A stretch of DNA of 64,000 bases from the NCBI RefSeq assembly GCF_905171765.1, contig NC_053390.1, forward strand, positions 583,136,471 to 583,200,470, read 5' to 3'. Positions 11,725 through 23,047 of this stretch are shown in pieces. Below the pieces are notes generated by a model that was given only the letters and a program-made list of their open reading frames with translations, was not told the origin of the DNA and did no database searches. Each line of letters starts with the position of its first letter. Positions within the stretch are counted from its first letter, which is position 1. This DNA comes from Bufo bufo (taxonomy: Eukaryota > Chordata > Amphibia > Anura > Bufonidae). The position numbers and the translations under genes were made by a program.

Positions 11725-11890
11725 TTGAATTAAGACTAAAAATAAAAAATAAAAATATTAAAAAAAAAAAAATATATATATATATGTCAAAATAAAAACA
11801 CTGGAATTTGAAAAATAAAAATATAAATATATATATCTAAAAACCACTATTGATTCATACATTGTTAAAAGTATATAGTTTATTTATTAG
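11725..11890. repeat. AT-rich low-complexity spacer
   Basis: A-rich and TA-rich tract including a (TA) run near 11773-11785. It separates the left arm from the 3' side of the GIY-YIG ORF. Confidence 0.6.
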
Positions 11891-12053
11891 TTACAAATAC
11901 TTCCATTTCTCTTCATAATTTGAACACCAGGGTGGATTGTAACACCCCGCAAGGGGTAAGATGTTGGATGGAGGTCCCCCATAAAGGGCCGAACCCCCCA
12001 GGATACTACAAAACCTGCAGGGGTTTTGCCGTCCACGGGGGACATCCACCATT

Positions 12054-12434
12054 TTACAAGAATCCGAACAATTCGAATTCTGCATTCAATCCACCCGGCA
12101 TCAAAGTATTGAGTTCATAAATACGTTGGGACTCTAGTCTGGACATTTTGCTTATATGGTCCCCCCCTCTCCATCCTTTCTCTACTTTGTCAATTGCCGC
12201 GAATCTTATGCCTGTCGGGTTTTTATCATGCATCAGTTTAAAATGTTTGGACAATGTGTGGGTTTCTAGGCCCTTTTTAATGTTGGTGATGTGTTCTGAG
12301 ATACGTTTTTTTAAAAATCTTTTCGTTCTCCCAACATATTGGCGTCCGCACGGGCACTCAATGATGTAGATGACATTATCAGAGTTGCACGTTAAAAAGT
12401 CCTTTATCGTATGTTTGTATAATTCATTTTTCAT
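12054..12434 (-). CDS. GIY-YIG endonuclease domain of Penelope-like element
   Basis: A 126-residue open frame encoding the C-terminal nuclease domain of a Penelope-type reverse transcriptase. NVIYIIECPC (the GIY position) is followed by QYVGRTKRFLKKRISEH (the YIG position and the conserved arginine). Later come SRLESQRIYELN with a glutamate and the typical family end GLNAEFELFGFL. The CPC before the YIG segment is characteristic of animal Penelope elements. The domain cuts the target DNA during insertion. The first codons overlap the inverted arm. The frame is intact but has no RT in front, so it is a fragment and unlikely to work alone. Confidence 0.8.
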   Translation of the reverse strand: MKNELYKHTIKDFLTCNSDNVIYIIECPCGRQYVGRTKRFLKKRISEHITNIKKGLETHTLSKHFKLMHDKNPTGIRFAAIDKVEKGWRGGDHISKMSRLESQRIYELNTLMPGGLNAEFELFGFL

Positions 12435-13631
12435 CTGTAGTTATGTATAAATGACAGAGGACTGTAAAGAATGATTGTCATTTAAACTGTTAGTTATAAC
12501 CCTGTGACTAATCTATCAAAACCGCATAGATACCGCAAGGGATTTTTGAAGATAAATCAACGAAGTATATAAATAAATTCATTGTGATAGAGAGGAAAAG
12601 AAACGAAATAAACTTAACATTTATAGATAGGAATGTATTATATATAGGAATCGGCGATTACTAATGTGCATTAAGCAGTAGGGTATTTGAAACTCAAGCT
12701 TTTTTGTGGACAATTGGGTGGATCTGAATGGAATGGATTTTTACTCCGTATCAGTTTTTTGAACGAAATGAGGAGGTTCATCATGTGTTTGAACAATTAC
12801 CATTTGTAAGACACTATAAAAGCAGGCAGTTGTGGGGGAGTCTGTACCACTGAAGAAGGGGCAAGTACCCCGAAACGCGTTTGGTGAGGAGCCCCCCGGA
12901 GCAACCCTAAGAAGTACGCGCTTGAATTATCCAGAGCCGTGCGGTAATGAAAAGCCTTTGAGAACTCCGTTCTTACCAACCCCTGATACGCCGGGATTTA
13001 CAAGCGCAAACACACGAGGAGTGTGTCGCATATCAAACCGACGAGGGGAAAAGCACTTGTGAGTCCCAGTGCTGACCGGCTTTTTGCCATTACAAAGCGG
13101 TAGCCAGAGGATCGCAAGGGCACGGAGAGAAGACACAGTATCTTTTAGTGGCTACAGGAGTAGCCGAAAACGACATCTGTCTCCAAGTGTATCAGCACAA
13201 AGAACTGCACAGCACAGTGAGTATTCAGCGGGACGCCGCAAATGTGCTCACTCAGGTGAAGTGCTTTTGATCTCAGTTATATTATCCTCCTCTAGCGAAT
13301 CAGGACTGTGAACCATACAGGACTTTGTGAAGCTAGTCATCATACTAGCTCAAGCCATCAGTTGGGTTATTATTTATCCATATTTATTCTTCAATTTTTT
13401 CATTATATGGACTGATCCTTATCATCCCCAGCCTACCCACGGCTGGTATCATTCAATCCAACTATTTATTCTATATCTATGTGTTTTATTATTTATTGTA
13501 CTAATGTGTTCTTATATTGCCTGACTATATTTTATATGTGTTTTTAAAATTATTGACTGTATTTTACCTTATATGTCTATAAATAAATACATGATTCTAC
13601 ATAAGTGAGTGTGCCCAGTATATCTTTTATC
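12418..13631 (+). repeat. Penelope pseudo-LTR, right arm of inverted repeat
   Basis: Inverted partner of 10512-11724, upstream of the nuclease ORF. Together they could form a perfect-looking hairpin with about 1.2-kb stems and a 690-base loop. Confidence 0.9.
12846..12884 (+). ncRNA. Hammerhead-ribozyme-like motif, right arm
   Basis: Read 5' to 3': ACCA, CTGAAGA, a hairpin with GGGG and CCCC, GAA, ACGCGT, T, TGGT. This fits the hammerhead plan: stem I ACCA/TGGT, core CUGANGA, stem II, GAA, a very short stem III AC/GT, and a U before the cleavage point. An A/C mismatch closes stem II. Penelope elements are known to carry such short-stem hammerheads in their pseudo-LTRs. Folding and activity are inferred, not shown. 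Confidence 0.5.
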
Positions 13632-14356
13632 ATTATTTATTCACTTTAGAGGAAGGGCGGATCCTCTTTTACTGGCAGCACCTCGTCCTATTCCTTCTCC
13701 AGTCCTGTGCGTCTCTTTAACTTGTGTTGTACTCTAGGATTCTTCTTTACCTTACTGAGCAGTCTGCGCTGTGCTCTTGCAATCATATTTACAGGATGGC
13801 CACTCCTAGGGAGAGTAGCAGCAGTGCTGAACTTTCTCTATTAACAGACAATTTGTCTTACCGTGGACTGATGAACAGCAAGGCTTTTGGAGATACTTTT
13901 ATAACCCTTTCCAGTTTTATGCAAGTCAACAATTCTTAATCGTAGGTCTTCTGAGAGCTCTTTTGTGCGAGGCATCATTCACATCAGGCAATGCTTCTTG
14001 TGAAAAGCAAACCCAGAACTGGTGTGTGTTTTTTATAGGGCAGGGCAGCTGTAACCAATACCTCCAATCTCATCTCATTGATTGGACTCCAATTGGCTGA
14101 CACCTCACTCCAATTAGCTCTTGGAGATGTCATTAGTCTAGGGGTTCACATACTTTTTCCACCTGCACTGTAAACGTTTACATGGTGTGTTCAATAAAAA
14201 CATGGTAACATTTAATTCTTTGTGTGTTATTAGTTTAAGCAGACTGTGATTGTCTATTGTTGTGACTTAGATGAAGATCAGATCACGTTTTATGACCAAT
14301 TTGTGCAGAAATCCATATAATTTCAAAGGGTTCACATACTTTTTCTTGCAACTGTA

Positions 14357-15060
14357 TAACTGCAGCGCTGAACGCTGAATGCATATTGTTTTTCCACCGA
14401 AATACATTACAAAACATTTTACCGCATATTACTACAGCGCTGAACGCTGAATAAGATTAGTTTTTCTACCAAAATACGTCATAAAAGATTTTACCACATA
14501 TAACTGCAGCGCTGAATGCTGAATGCAATTTGTTTTTCCACCGAAATACTGTACATCAATAAAGATTTTACCACATATAAGTACAGCGCTGAACGCTGAA
14601 TAAGATTTGTTTTTCCACCAAAATACGTCACAAAAGATTTTACCACATATAGCTGCAGCGCTGGACACTGAATACAATTTTTTTTTCCACCAAAATACGT
14701 CCCAAAAGGTTTTACCACATATAACTGCAACCGAAATACGTCAAAGATTTACCACATATAACAGAGCGCGGAGATGGAGAGGGTCTTCGGATTCCCCCCA
14801 CACTTTACGGACGTCTCAGAAATGAACCGCTGCTCCCGACAGCAGCTCCTGGGAAGGTCCTGGAGCGTCTCGGACATTCGGCATCTATTCGCTCTGCTGA
14901 AGGATGATTTTGAAAGTGTGTAGAAGCCACACAGGGCCCCCACGCTACAGATTTATCATGGCGATTTTACCACATATAACCACAGCGCTGACCGCTGAAT
15001 AAATTTTGTTTTTCGACCGAAATACTTCAATAAAGATTTTTCCACATATAACCGCCGCAC
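14357..15060 (+). repeat. 75-bp degenerate array, part 2
   Basis: Continues the array interrupted by the Tc1 element. The segment at 14772-14880 repeats the GATGGAGAGGGT block of 8702-8810. Confidence 0.75.
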
Positions 15061-16755
15061 TGACTGACTGCTACCGCCGCTACTTCTGTGAACCCATGCA
15101 CCACTACTTCCCGGGTAGGTAGGCTGCTGCAAAGCAGGTGTTCTACCCCGGGCACTAGAGATAAGTGAATTTTTCAAAAATCCGATTTGCCGGTTCGCCA
15201 AATTTTTCCTGGCTGCTGAGAGCCTTTATAGTGGTGTAGAACACTGTACCTTGCAGTAACATGCATAGGGAGTCTGCTTTGGTAGTGAAATAATACTGTG
15301 AGACCATATGACATGCAGATGACAGGCGTCGCTCTTAGAATCACAGCATACTTCATTTATTTGGGCGGTTACCGGGCCAAAACTGACCTAATAACTCAAG
15401 TATCAACAGGTAGATGTTAGCATCAACAAAAAGCGCACTCCTTTTACACCCTTGTCAGCTGATTCCACATAGATGTTTACAGAACCTGTTCTATTAAACG
15501 CTTATACAAGTAGAGCCCCCCGGTAGAGTAGAGAGGGTGTCAGCAGTAAGTTTGTGTTGACGTCAGAACAATAACCCCCAAAAAACGGATCCTGTCTGTG
15601 GAGCATACGCCTTCACTCGGTCAGGATTTGCTCAATAATCCATCAGTATTGCTAAAGGCAAAAAAAACTAAAAACGGAGTGGATCTAAAACAGAGATGAC
15701 ACGTGAATCGAATATTCGCATGTCTTCTGTGTTTTCTACCCACTCCAGCTTTTGGCTACCAAATCATAAGCCAATTCTGATGGGACCATACAGGCCTTAA
15801 AGCTGCTACACAGACAGGATCCGTTTTTTGAGGGTCTCCTTTTTGCTTCCTTCTGACAGATCAGAAGAAGTGTCAAATAAATGATGATGTCAGCCAGGCC
15901 GAAAGCCAAAATAGTGGACCAGTCATGAAGTGAGGAGGGTGGGAACAGCATGAGAAGTCCACAGAGTGGACCTATGACATAGTAATGAGGTGAAAGAAGC
16001 ATGAGGAGACCACAGAGTGGGCCAATGACAGGGTCTGGAGGTAGCAGCAGCATGAGGAGACCACAGAGTGGCACAATGACAGAGTCTGAAGGTGACGGCA
16101 GCATTAGGAGGCCACAGAGTACTGTAGAGGTAGGTGGCAAAAACAGTACCCGCTGAAGATGGTGTATGAAAGAAGGAGCACTTGGCATTAGATGTGTGGC
16201 ATCAAGCGGGTAAGAGCATCAGAATAGTAGCTAAGGCAGGTAGCCAGAAGAAACCGTTCTTTTATCAAATTGTTGGTGTGGCACCATGGATGATATAGTC
16301 TGATGCATCAGGCATTGGTGGTGGAAATCCTGGGTGATCCACGCCTGATTCATCTTGATGCAGTGTCCCATTATGTGCTATATGTGGGCACTTTAAACTC
16401 TTGCTAAATGTCATATCAAATGTATTGTGTTATCATGATGTAATTCCCTTTAACAGGTTGCAGTGCCATTTACCTTTATTTGCCCCTAGGGGGTGCTTGC
16501 ACCACTTATATATATAGCTGGGGGGGGTTAAAGTTAGTGTGTCCGATGCTAATGAAGAGATGAGGAAGTTAATGGAGGAGGTGGAAATTTGTATTTCTAC
16601 CGAAATAATTAAAAAAAAGATTTTAACGCATATAAGTGCAGCGCTTAATGCAGAATACAATATTTTTTGTCCTCCCAAATAATTTAAAAAAATGTTTACC
16701 GCATATAAGTGCAGCATTTAATGCTGAATACGAATTTTTTTTCCCACAGAAATAA

Positions 16756-17015
16756 GCATACTTTCACACTAGCGTTATTCTTTTCCGGCATTGAGTTCCG
16801 TCCTAGGGGCAAAAAAAGAACTGATCAGTTTTATCCTAATGCATTCTGAATGACGGATCCGTTTTTACTGATGACACCGGAGAGACGGATCCGGCATTTC
16901 AATGCATTTGTCATACTGATCCGTCTGACAAATGCCATCAGTTTGCATACGTTTTGACGGATCAATCAGGCAGTTCCAGCAACAGAATCCTCTGCCGCAA
17001 GTGTTAAAAGCACCC
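16756..17015 (+). mobile_element. PIF/Harbinger-type MITE
   Basis: Ends are GCATACTTTCACACTAGC and GCAAGTGTTAAAAGCACCC, imperfect inverted repeats, flanked by TAA on both sides (16753-16755, 17016-17018). A TWA target duplication is the Harbinger hallmark. The interior is made of GGATCCG and CCGGCATT words. No ORF. Confidence 0.65.
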
Positions 17016-17039
17016 TAAGTACCCTAAAAGATTTTACTG

Positions 17040-17660
17040 CATATAACTTTATATATATTTTTCTTTTTCTACTGATATATGCCACTAAAGGCTTTACCAC
17101 ATATAACTGGAACAGTGAATGCCAAGTATATATTTTTTTTTTCCACGTATATATGACACTAATGGCTTTTAAACAGAGGGTTATAGGCTGTCAGTTAAAA
17201 AATTAAAGAGTGAAGTCCATATATATATTTCTTGCAGTACTGAAATACGCCCCTATACGCTTTGCAGTACGTATGTATTTTTCTTTTTTTGCTGAAATAT
17301 ACCTCTATATGCTTTTAACATAAATAACTGCAACAGTGCAGTACTTATATATTTAGCTTTTTTTGCTGAAATACGACCATATACGCTTTCAACAGAAATA
17401 ACTCAGAAGTGACTTAAGAATATATATTTCTTGTTGGACTGAAATAGGCCACTATACGCTTGCACCAGAAATAACTGCAACAGTACAGTGCGTATATATT
17501 TATCTTTTTTACTGAAATATGCCCCCTATACGCTTTCACCAGAAATAACTGCAAAAGTGCAGAGCGTATATGTTTTTCTTTGTTACTGAAATATGCCCCT
17601 ATATGCTTTGACCAGAAATAACTGCAGAAGTGAAATGCGTATATATTTTTCTTGTAGTGC
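17040..17660 (+). repeat. 75-bp degenerate array inside the nested hAT-like element
   Basis: Units carry CTGAAATATGCCCCTATA, GCTTTCACCAGAAATAACTG and GTGCAGTGCGTATATATTTT. The same array continues in the outer copy at 18300-18810 and 20082-20660. Confidence 0.75.
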
Positions 17661-18810
17661 TGAATAAGATACTAAGATATAAGCCTCTAAGGGCTTCTCA
17701 ACATAACACTTGCAGCCCAATAACAAAAAGCTGGAATGACAGAGCTGTCTAATGACTATTTGGATCCCCAAATAATCATTCTGCACTTGTAAATCACTTT
17801 CCTATCAATGTCCATAGCGCCTTCTGTCGTCTCTCCCTGCACTAAGATGCTTTCCCTGCACTTACACGTATAAAAAGTTTTTTCTGTCTTTTTTTTCAGC
17901 AATGATGTTTTTCCAGTTTCTGTCCCTAGCGCCTTCACAAGTCTGTCCCTGCACTCTGAATGCTGGAAAATGGCAAAATCTAAAATGGCTGCCTTATATA
18001 TAGGGCTGTGACATCACAGGGCTGGCTGGCTGCTGATTGGCTGCATGCAGGCATGTCAATCTGGGTTATTCCGCCTTCCCAGAGTTCCTTGCCCCATGTC
18101 CTCAGTCCTAACACGTGTAGCCGCCATTTTAGTAAAAATGCGATTGGTTACCACAAAGTGCAAGGAAATTCGCATTAGTTGCAAATCAAATTTTTACTGA
18201 AATTGTAAACGAATTCCACTTCGTCATCTTCGATTCGCTCATCCGGGCACATTTGGCTCCCGACCTCCCACTGCTGCCACCCTGCTGACTCCCAGCCATA
18301 CTTTCAACACATATAACCACCGACGTGAACTGAGAATATATTCTTCTTTTTGTACTGAAATAGACCAGTAAAGGCTTTCAGAAGAAATAAATGCACCAGT
18401 GAAGAGCGTATATCTTTTTCTTTCTGTACTGAAATAGGCCACTAAACCCTTTTGCCACAAATAACTGCACCAGTGAAGTGCGTATATTTTTTTCTTGCAG
18501 TACTGAAATATGCCCCTATATGCTTTCACCAGAAATAGCTGCAACAGTGCAGTGCATACATATTTTTCGTTTTTTACTGTAATACGCCCTTATACGCTTT
18601 CAACTGAAATAACTGCAGAAGTGAACTGAGAATATATTTTTCTTGTTGGACTGAAATAGGCCACTATAAGCTTTCACCAGAATTAACTGCAGAAATGAAC
18701 TGAGAATATATTTTTCTTGTAGTACTGAAATACGCTCCTATACGCTTTCACCAGAAATAACTGCAACAGTGCAGTGCGTATATTTTTTTCTTTTTTTAGT
18801 GTAATACGCC

Positions 18811-20076
18811 TGTCACGTACCGGGGACCAGACCGGCCCACCGCGTCACGTGACAAGGGTTGCCCAAGCCCTTCAGTCCAATTCACCTCACGCCCTCACAG
18901 GCTGTTACGCCCTACGCCGGGCCATAACTTGAGCATAAATCACCACCTGAAGCCTGCAAGCACACCCACTCACTAACACGAAACTTTCACTGCCACCACT
19001 CGTCAGTTATAAGGTTGACAGGACACCCCTGAGTGTTCCACTCGCAAGCAGACACCCACACGATAGCAAGCCTCACGGAAAAACAACATACAGCCTCAGA
19101 CTGCACACACACTCTTCATGGAGCTAACAGGTTCTTAAGGTTATAAGACAAACCATCAAACTTTTAGGTTTAATGTATGAAAAATAGACAGCACTTGGTA
19201 ACAAAAAATGATTAACAAGAGACATACATAAATGGCAAACAATTGTAAAATTGTGTGTTAAAAGTACTTTCCTCCCAGGAGATTTGGGCAGAGTAATGGT
19301 GCACAAACAAATTCGATTGGATCTCCCACTTTCCTCCAGGGGCAGGCCTGAGGGGGATTCTCACTCCCACCCCTGGCTCAGCCCCTCTGGGCCAAGCTAC
19401 ATTACCCATGCAGCTGGCCCCCTGGCCAACTAGGAAACAGGTATGAAAATATCAAAAATATAGTTTGCCAGTTGCCCTGGTGAAGATACAGACCCCAGCC
19501 CTTCTACATAATTCATATCTCATAGTTTAGAATCCTAGCATATCAAAGCTACACGTCCAGGACGCTTGGAAGATGAGATCCTTATTTTAAGAAGATGAAG
19601 GCGAGTTGATATGCCATGTCTGGTCTCCATGCAATGCCCCCATCATACCAGAAATGATAAGCTAGATTATGGGGACATCCGATCCCTCCTGAACAAGTTA
19701 TGAAGGATTACGGATTATGGTTCATGCTCTGGTTAGGAAGCCCCCATGCTGACATAAGGTGCCGGAGAGTCTGCAGCCCCCTTTCCTGAGATCTGACCAG
19801 CAAACGGCCCATCCTCGTTAGCATCTCTGTGCTAACTATCTCCCGGGGGGCAGTTTGCGGTTTCCCAGATCCAAGGCAGACAGCTCAGGTCTCTATGCAG
19901 TCTTTAACTAATTCATAAATCTATTACAACATGGCTGATGGCCTTGTAATACCAATACATAAATACCCACTGTATACATGTAACTTAAATACCCACTATG
20001 ACATATAACTATAAAACATATAATATGACAGCAAATATTATAATAACTAGGATTAGGGCGGTCCTTATTCCTAACA
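18811..20076 (+). mobile_element. Solo LTR, second family
   Basis: Starts TGTCACGTACCGGGG and ends CCTAACA, giving TGT...ACA ends over 1266 bases. The flanks are ACGCC (18806-18810) and ACACC (20077-20081), a 5-bp duplication with one change, and the 75-bp array is resumed exactly behind it. It is unlike the LTRs at 5892 and 28368. There is no internal region. The family cannot be named without the internal part. Confidence 0.75.
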
Positions 20077-20081
20077 ACACC

Positions 20082-21275
20082 CCTATATGCTTTCAACAGA
20101 AATGACTGCAGAAGTGAACTGAGAATATAGTTTTCTTGTTGGACTGAAATAGGCCACTATACGCTTTCACCAGAATTAACAGCAGAATTGCACTGAGAAT
20201 ATATTTTTCTTGTACTGGAATACGACCCTATATGCTTTGACCAGAAAAAACTTAGAGTGAAGTGTGTATATATTTTTCTTGTAGTACTGAAATACGCCCG
20301 TATACGCTTTCACCAGAAATAACTGCAAAAGTTTAGTTCGTATATATATTTTTATTTACTGTAATACGCCCCTATACGCTTTCAACATAAATAACTGCAG
20401 AAGTGAACTGAGAATATATTTTTCTTGTTGGACTGAAATAGGCCACTATACACTTTAACCAGAATTAACTGCAGAAATGCACTGAGAATATATTTTTCTT
20501 GTCGTGCTGGAATACGACCCTATATGCTTTGACCAGAAAAAAACTGCAATAGTGCAGTGCGTATATATATATATATTTTTTTTACTGTAATACGCCCCTA
20601 TAGGCTTTCACCAGAAATAACTGCAGAAGTGAAATGCGTATATATTTTTCTTGTAGTACTGATATAAGATACTAAAGTTACTTAGATATTAGCCTCTAAA
20701 GGCTTTTCAACATAGCACTTGCAGCCCAACAACAAATAGCTGGAATGACAGAGCTGTCTAATGGCTATTTGGATCCCCAAATAATCTTTCCCTGAACTTG
20801 CAAATCACTTTCCTATCAATGTCCCTAGCGCCTTCTGACGTCTCACTCTGCACTAAGATGCTGTGAAATGATTCCTCCCTATCCTTTCCCTGCACTTATA
20901 AATTGTTTTCTCCGTCTTTTATTCCCACAATTAGGTTTTTCCAGTTGCTTTCCCTAGCGCCTTCACACGTCTGTCCCTGCACTCTGAATGCTGGAAAAAT
21001 GCAGAATCTAAAATGGCTGCCTTATATATAGGGCTGTGACATCACAGGGCTGGCTGGCTGCTGATTGGCTGCATGCAGGCATGTCAATCTGGGTGATCCC
21101 GCCTTCCCAGAGTTCCTTGCCCCATGTCCTCAGTCCTAACACGTGTAGCCGCCATTTTAGTAAAAATGCAATTCGTTACCACGAAGTGCGAGGAAATTCG
21201 CATTCTTTGCGAATCTAATTTTTACTGATATTCTAAACGAATTCCACTTCGTTAGCTTCGATTCGCTCATATCTA
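20082..21275 (+). repeat. 75-bp array, last part, and right end of the hAT-like element
   Basis: The array runs to about 20660. Then comes the tail, with CTTGCAGCCCAACAAC, TATATATAGGGCTGTGACATC and the terminus ATTCGCTCATATCTA. The tail duplicates 17665-18242 closely. Confidence 0.7.
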
Positions 21276-22977
21276 TGTATGACCTATCCTGAGGTTAGGT
21301 CATAAATACCAGGAGCCTGGAAAACGCTATTAACAAAATTACTTTAAACAATTGTCTAGTTGTATCTAAATGACATTACTTTCAGATCCAATTTAGAAAA
21401 AAAATTAAGGAATGCTTTAAATTTCTGAATTATTGAATTCAGTACCATGGGGTTTGTAATGTGTATGCCATCAGTTACAATATATAGATACCTGGTAAGC
21501 AAGGAGTCACTGTTCATGTACTCCACTAACAAGAAAATAAACTTGCCTTGCTGTGCATTATACATCTGGAACATACATCCTTAGAGAATGGCTGTATCAT
21601 GTAAAATTATTCTAGAAGATTAGAAAATGTATACTACTACTTTCTTGTATACACAGTAAAGAATATTTGGTAAAGTTATATATGTTACCCTCCCTATACA
21701 TAGAAATCGAGACAGACAATCATACGTCTATGTGAAGTCTTCCCACCCTGTTAGCATTACAGCGTCTTCATACAGAGCTTCCTCAAGGGCACAGCCAGAG
21801 TTCTTTTTGTAAGAGTTAAATGAGAACACACATAGAATGGAGAAAGCACTGTTGTCATGGAGAGGCTTGGGAAGTGGTTGGTCTGCACTAGTTTGTAGAG
21901 AGAAGAGAGGTCAGGGAAGGGGGAAGGGAAAAACACTGACTTCTGGTCTCTGTGGCAGGGCTTGCATGGCATACTGTCATGTTGTCTGATAGGATTTGCT
22001 CTCTGTTCCTAATCGAGAATGATTGCAGTATTTCCTTATAATCAGAAATTGATTTTTGGATTTCAAATTGCTGATTCCCTTTGATAGAAATACCTGTGTG
22101 TATCAATATGAAGGCAGTAACAAATACTGTAAAGTTTATTTGTACATTTTACCATGCAAATAGCGGAAAAGGTTAGGAAACTATTGCTTATGATAACGAT
22201 CAGCTAGAAAATAATCTAGTAATCTGTATGGAAATAAAAGTCAAATTATAATATCTCCAAAAATCGTTTACTGCTGCCCCCAGTGTACATATTTCATTGG
22301 AGGGATGACAAAGAATAAGCAGCAGTGTAAGAATCATTTCACTACTAAATGGTTGAAGAGACAGCTCCAGGTTAAGAGTACTAATTGAAAAAATGATGTT
22401 ATTGCTTGATTCTGCCAGAAGTTGCTATTCCTAAGTATTTTTAGGGGTGGAGTTGGGGAAATACAGTAATTCTACCCATTTTTTTTATAATTTATTTTTT
22501 TAATGTTCTATAATAAAATCTTACACCATTATATCGGTGTGTGGATTTGCAAATGTAAAATGAGAATTAGAAACATTTACACTTAAACACTTATTTTTAG
22601 TACGTGCACAGGATAGCAGGAGAGGAGTGATAGCAGTAAGAATGGTGGTTGTACTACTCTGTTGCTCCCCTGGGCAGTGCAGTGGTAGGAAGGACACACT
22701 TTTATTCCCTTAGGGGCACACTCTGGTTTCTGGGGTTCTCCTGCCTGATGGTGGTTTGAGATGTCCTTGGTAGTGACGAATTGTGAGGTGCAAGGCAGGG
22801 TCCTGTGCAGCAGTGGATTAAGCAATAATGATGCAGTTTTGCAGTAAAACAATTGTTTATGGAAGATTCAAGTTTGAGCTACTCAGGTACAGTTCTCAGC
22901 ATGCAATGGACTGGCAGATGTTACATGAATGCACTATCCACAGTTTTAAGTAGTAGTAAGTAGACCAGAGTATTTCC
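21276..22977. other. No recognisable feature; possibly unique DNA
   Basis: AT-rich sequence without terminal repeats, arrays or convincing coding frames. Short frames exist on both strands but show no motif. Confidence 0.4.
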
Positions 22978-23047
22978 TTAAAGTGAATCTGTCATCTCTC
23001 CTGACTTGCCTATTTTAACCACCTCAGGCCCCCTAGCTTAAACCCCC

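Larger units (their letters stand above)
10512..13730 (-). mobile_element. Penelope-like element with large inverted arms
   Basis: The 3.2-kb insertion is flanked by a perfect 14-bp duplication, ACTCTAGGATTCTT (10498-10511 and 13731-13744). Two nearly identical arms of about 1.2 kb face each other (10512-11724 and 12418-13631). Between them lies a minus-strand GIY-YIG ORF (12054-12434) and an AT-rich spacer. The right arm has a further tail of about 100 bases (13632-13730) that the left arm lacks. This is the known Penelope layout of a pseudo-LTR with a second, inverted copy. The reverse transcriptase is absent, so this copy is 5'-truncated. Confidence 0.85.
9721..13975 (-). pseudogene. Tc1 transposase pseudogene, split by Penelope element
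   Basis: Coding on the minus strand from ATG at 13975 ([20 protein letters not shown], the helix-turn-helix start) to 13745. It is interrupted by the Penelope element at 10512-13730 plus a 14-bp target duplication, then continues 10511-9721. DD34E motifs are visible: WTDETKVE, LQQDNDPN and [16 protein letters not shown], with the usual end AAKGGSTSY. A frameshift follows the second aspartate, and stops lie in the N-terminal part. It is about 340 codons without the insertion, a usual Tc1 length, and no longer functional. Confidence 0.85.
9502..14354 (-). mobile_element. Tc1/mariner transposon carrying a Penelope insertion
   Basis: The terminal inverted repeat is CAGTTGCAA...AAGTATGTGAACCC on the left, with its complement ending TTGCAACTG at 14354. 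Both ends are flanked by TA (9500-9501, 14355-14356), the Tc1/mariner target duplication. The inverted repeats are long, about 210 bases. Without the Penelope insertion the element would be about 1.6 kb, the normal Tc1 size. It sits in the 75-bp array of the hAT-like element. Confidence 0.9.
15156..18242 (+). mobile_element. hAT-like non-autonomous element with CCGGGCAC duplication
   Basis: Begins TAGAGATAAGTGAATTTTTC and ends GATTCGCTCAT. The inverted termini share ATRAGYGAAT, but the right end lacks the outermost five bases. CCGGGCAC occurs directly before (15148-15155) and after (18243-18250), the 8-bp duplication expected of hAT. It contains a leader, a short minisatellite (about 15900-16130), a Harbinger-type MITE (16756-17015), 75-bp arrays and a tail also found at 20650-21275. 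No transposase is encoded. Confidence 0.75.
7310..21275 (+). mobile_element. Left-truncated hAT-like non-autonomous element with nested insertions
   Basis: The host parts are 7310-9501, 14357-15155, 18251-18810 and 20082-21275. The order and content match the complete copy at 15156-18242: a leader with GAACCTGTTCTATTAAA, a CATGAGTAGGCCACAGAG minisatellite, a long degenerate array of about 75-bp units, and a tail ending ATTCGCTCATATCTA. The right end at 21275 matches the TAGAGATAAGTGAAT left end of that copy in inverse. The left end is missing, replaced by gypsy sequence at about 7300. No transposase is present. Three later insertions interrupt it. Confidence 0.7.

Noticed and set aside
11080..13136. 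Pairs of identical 60-80-residue frames in both Penelope arms
   Set aside because: They are inverted copies of non-coding pseudo-LTR sequence and not duplicate genes.
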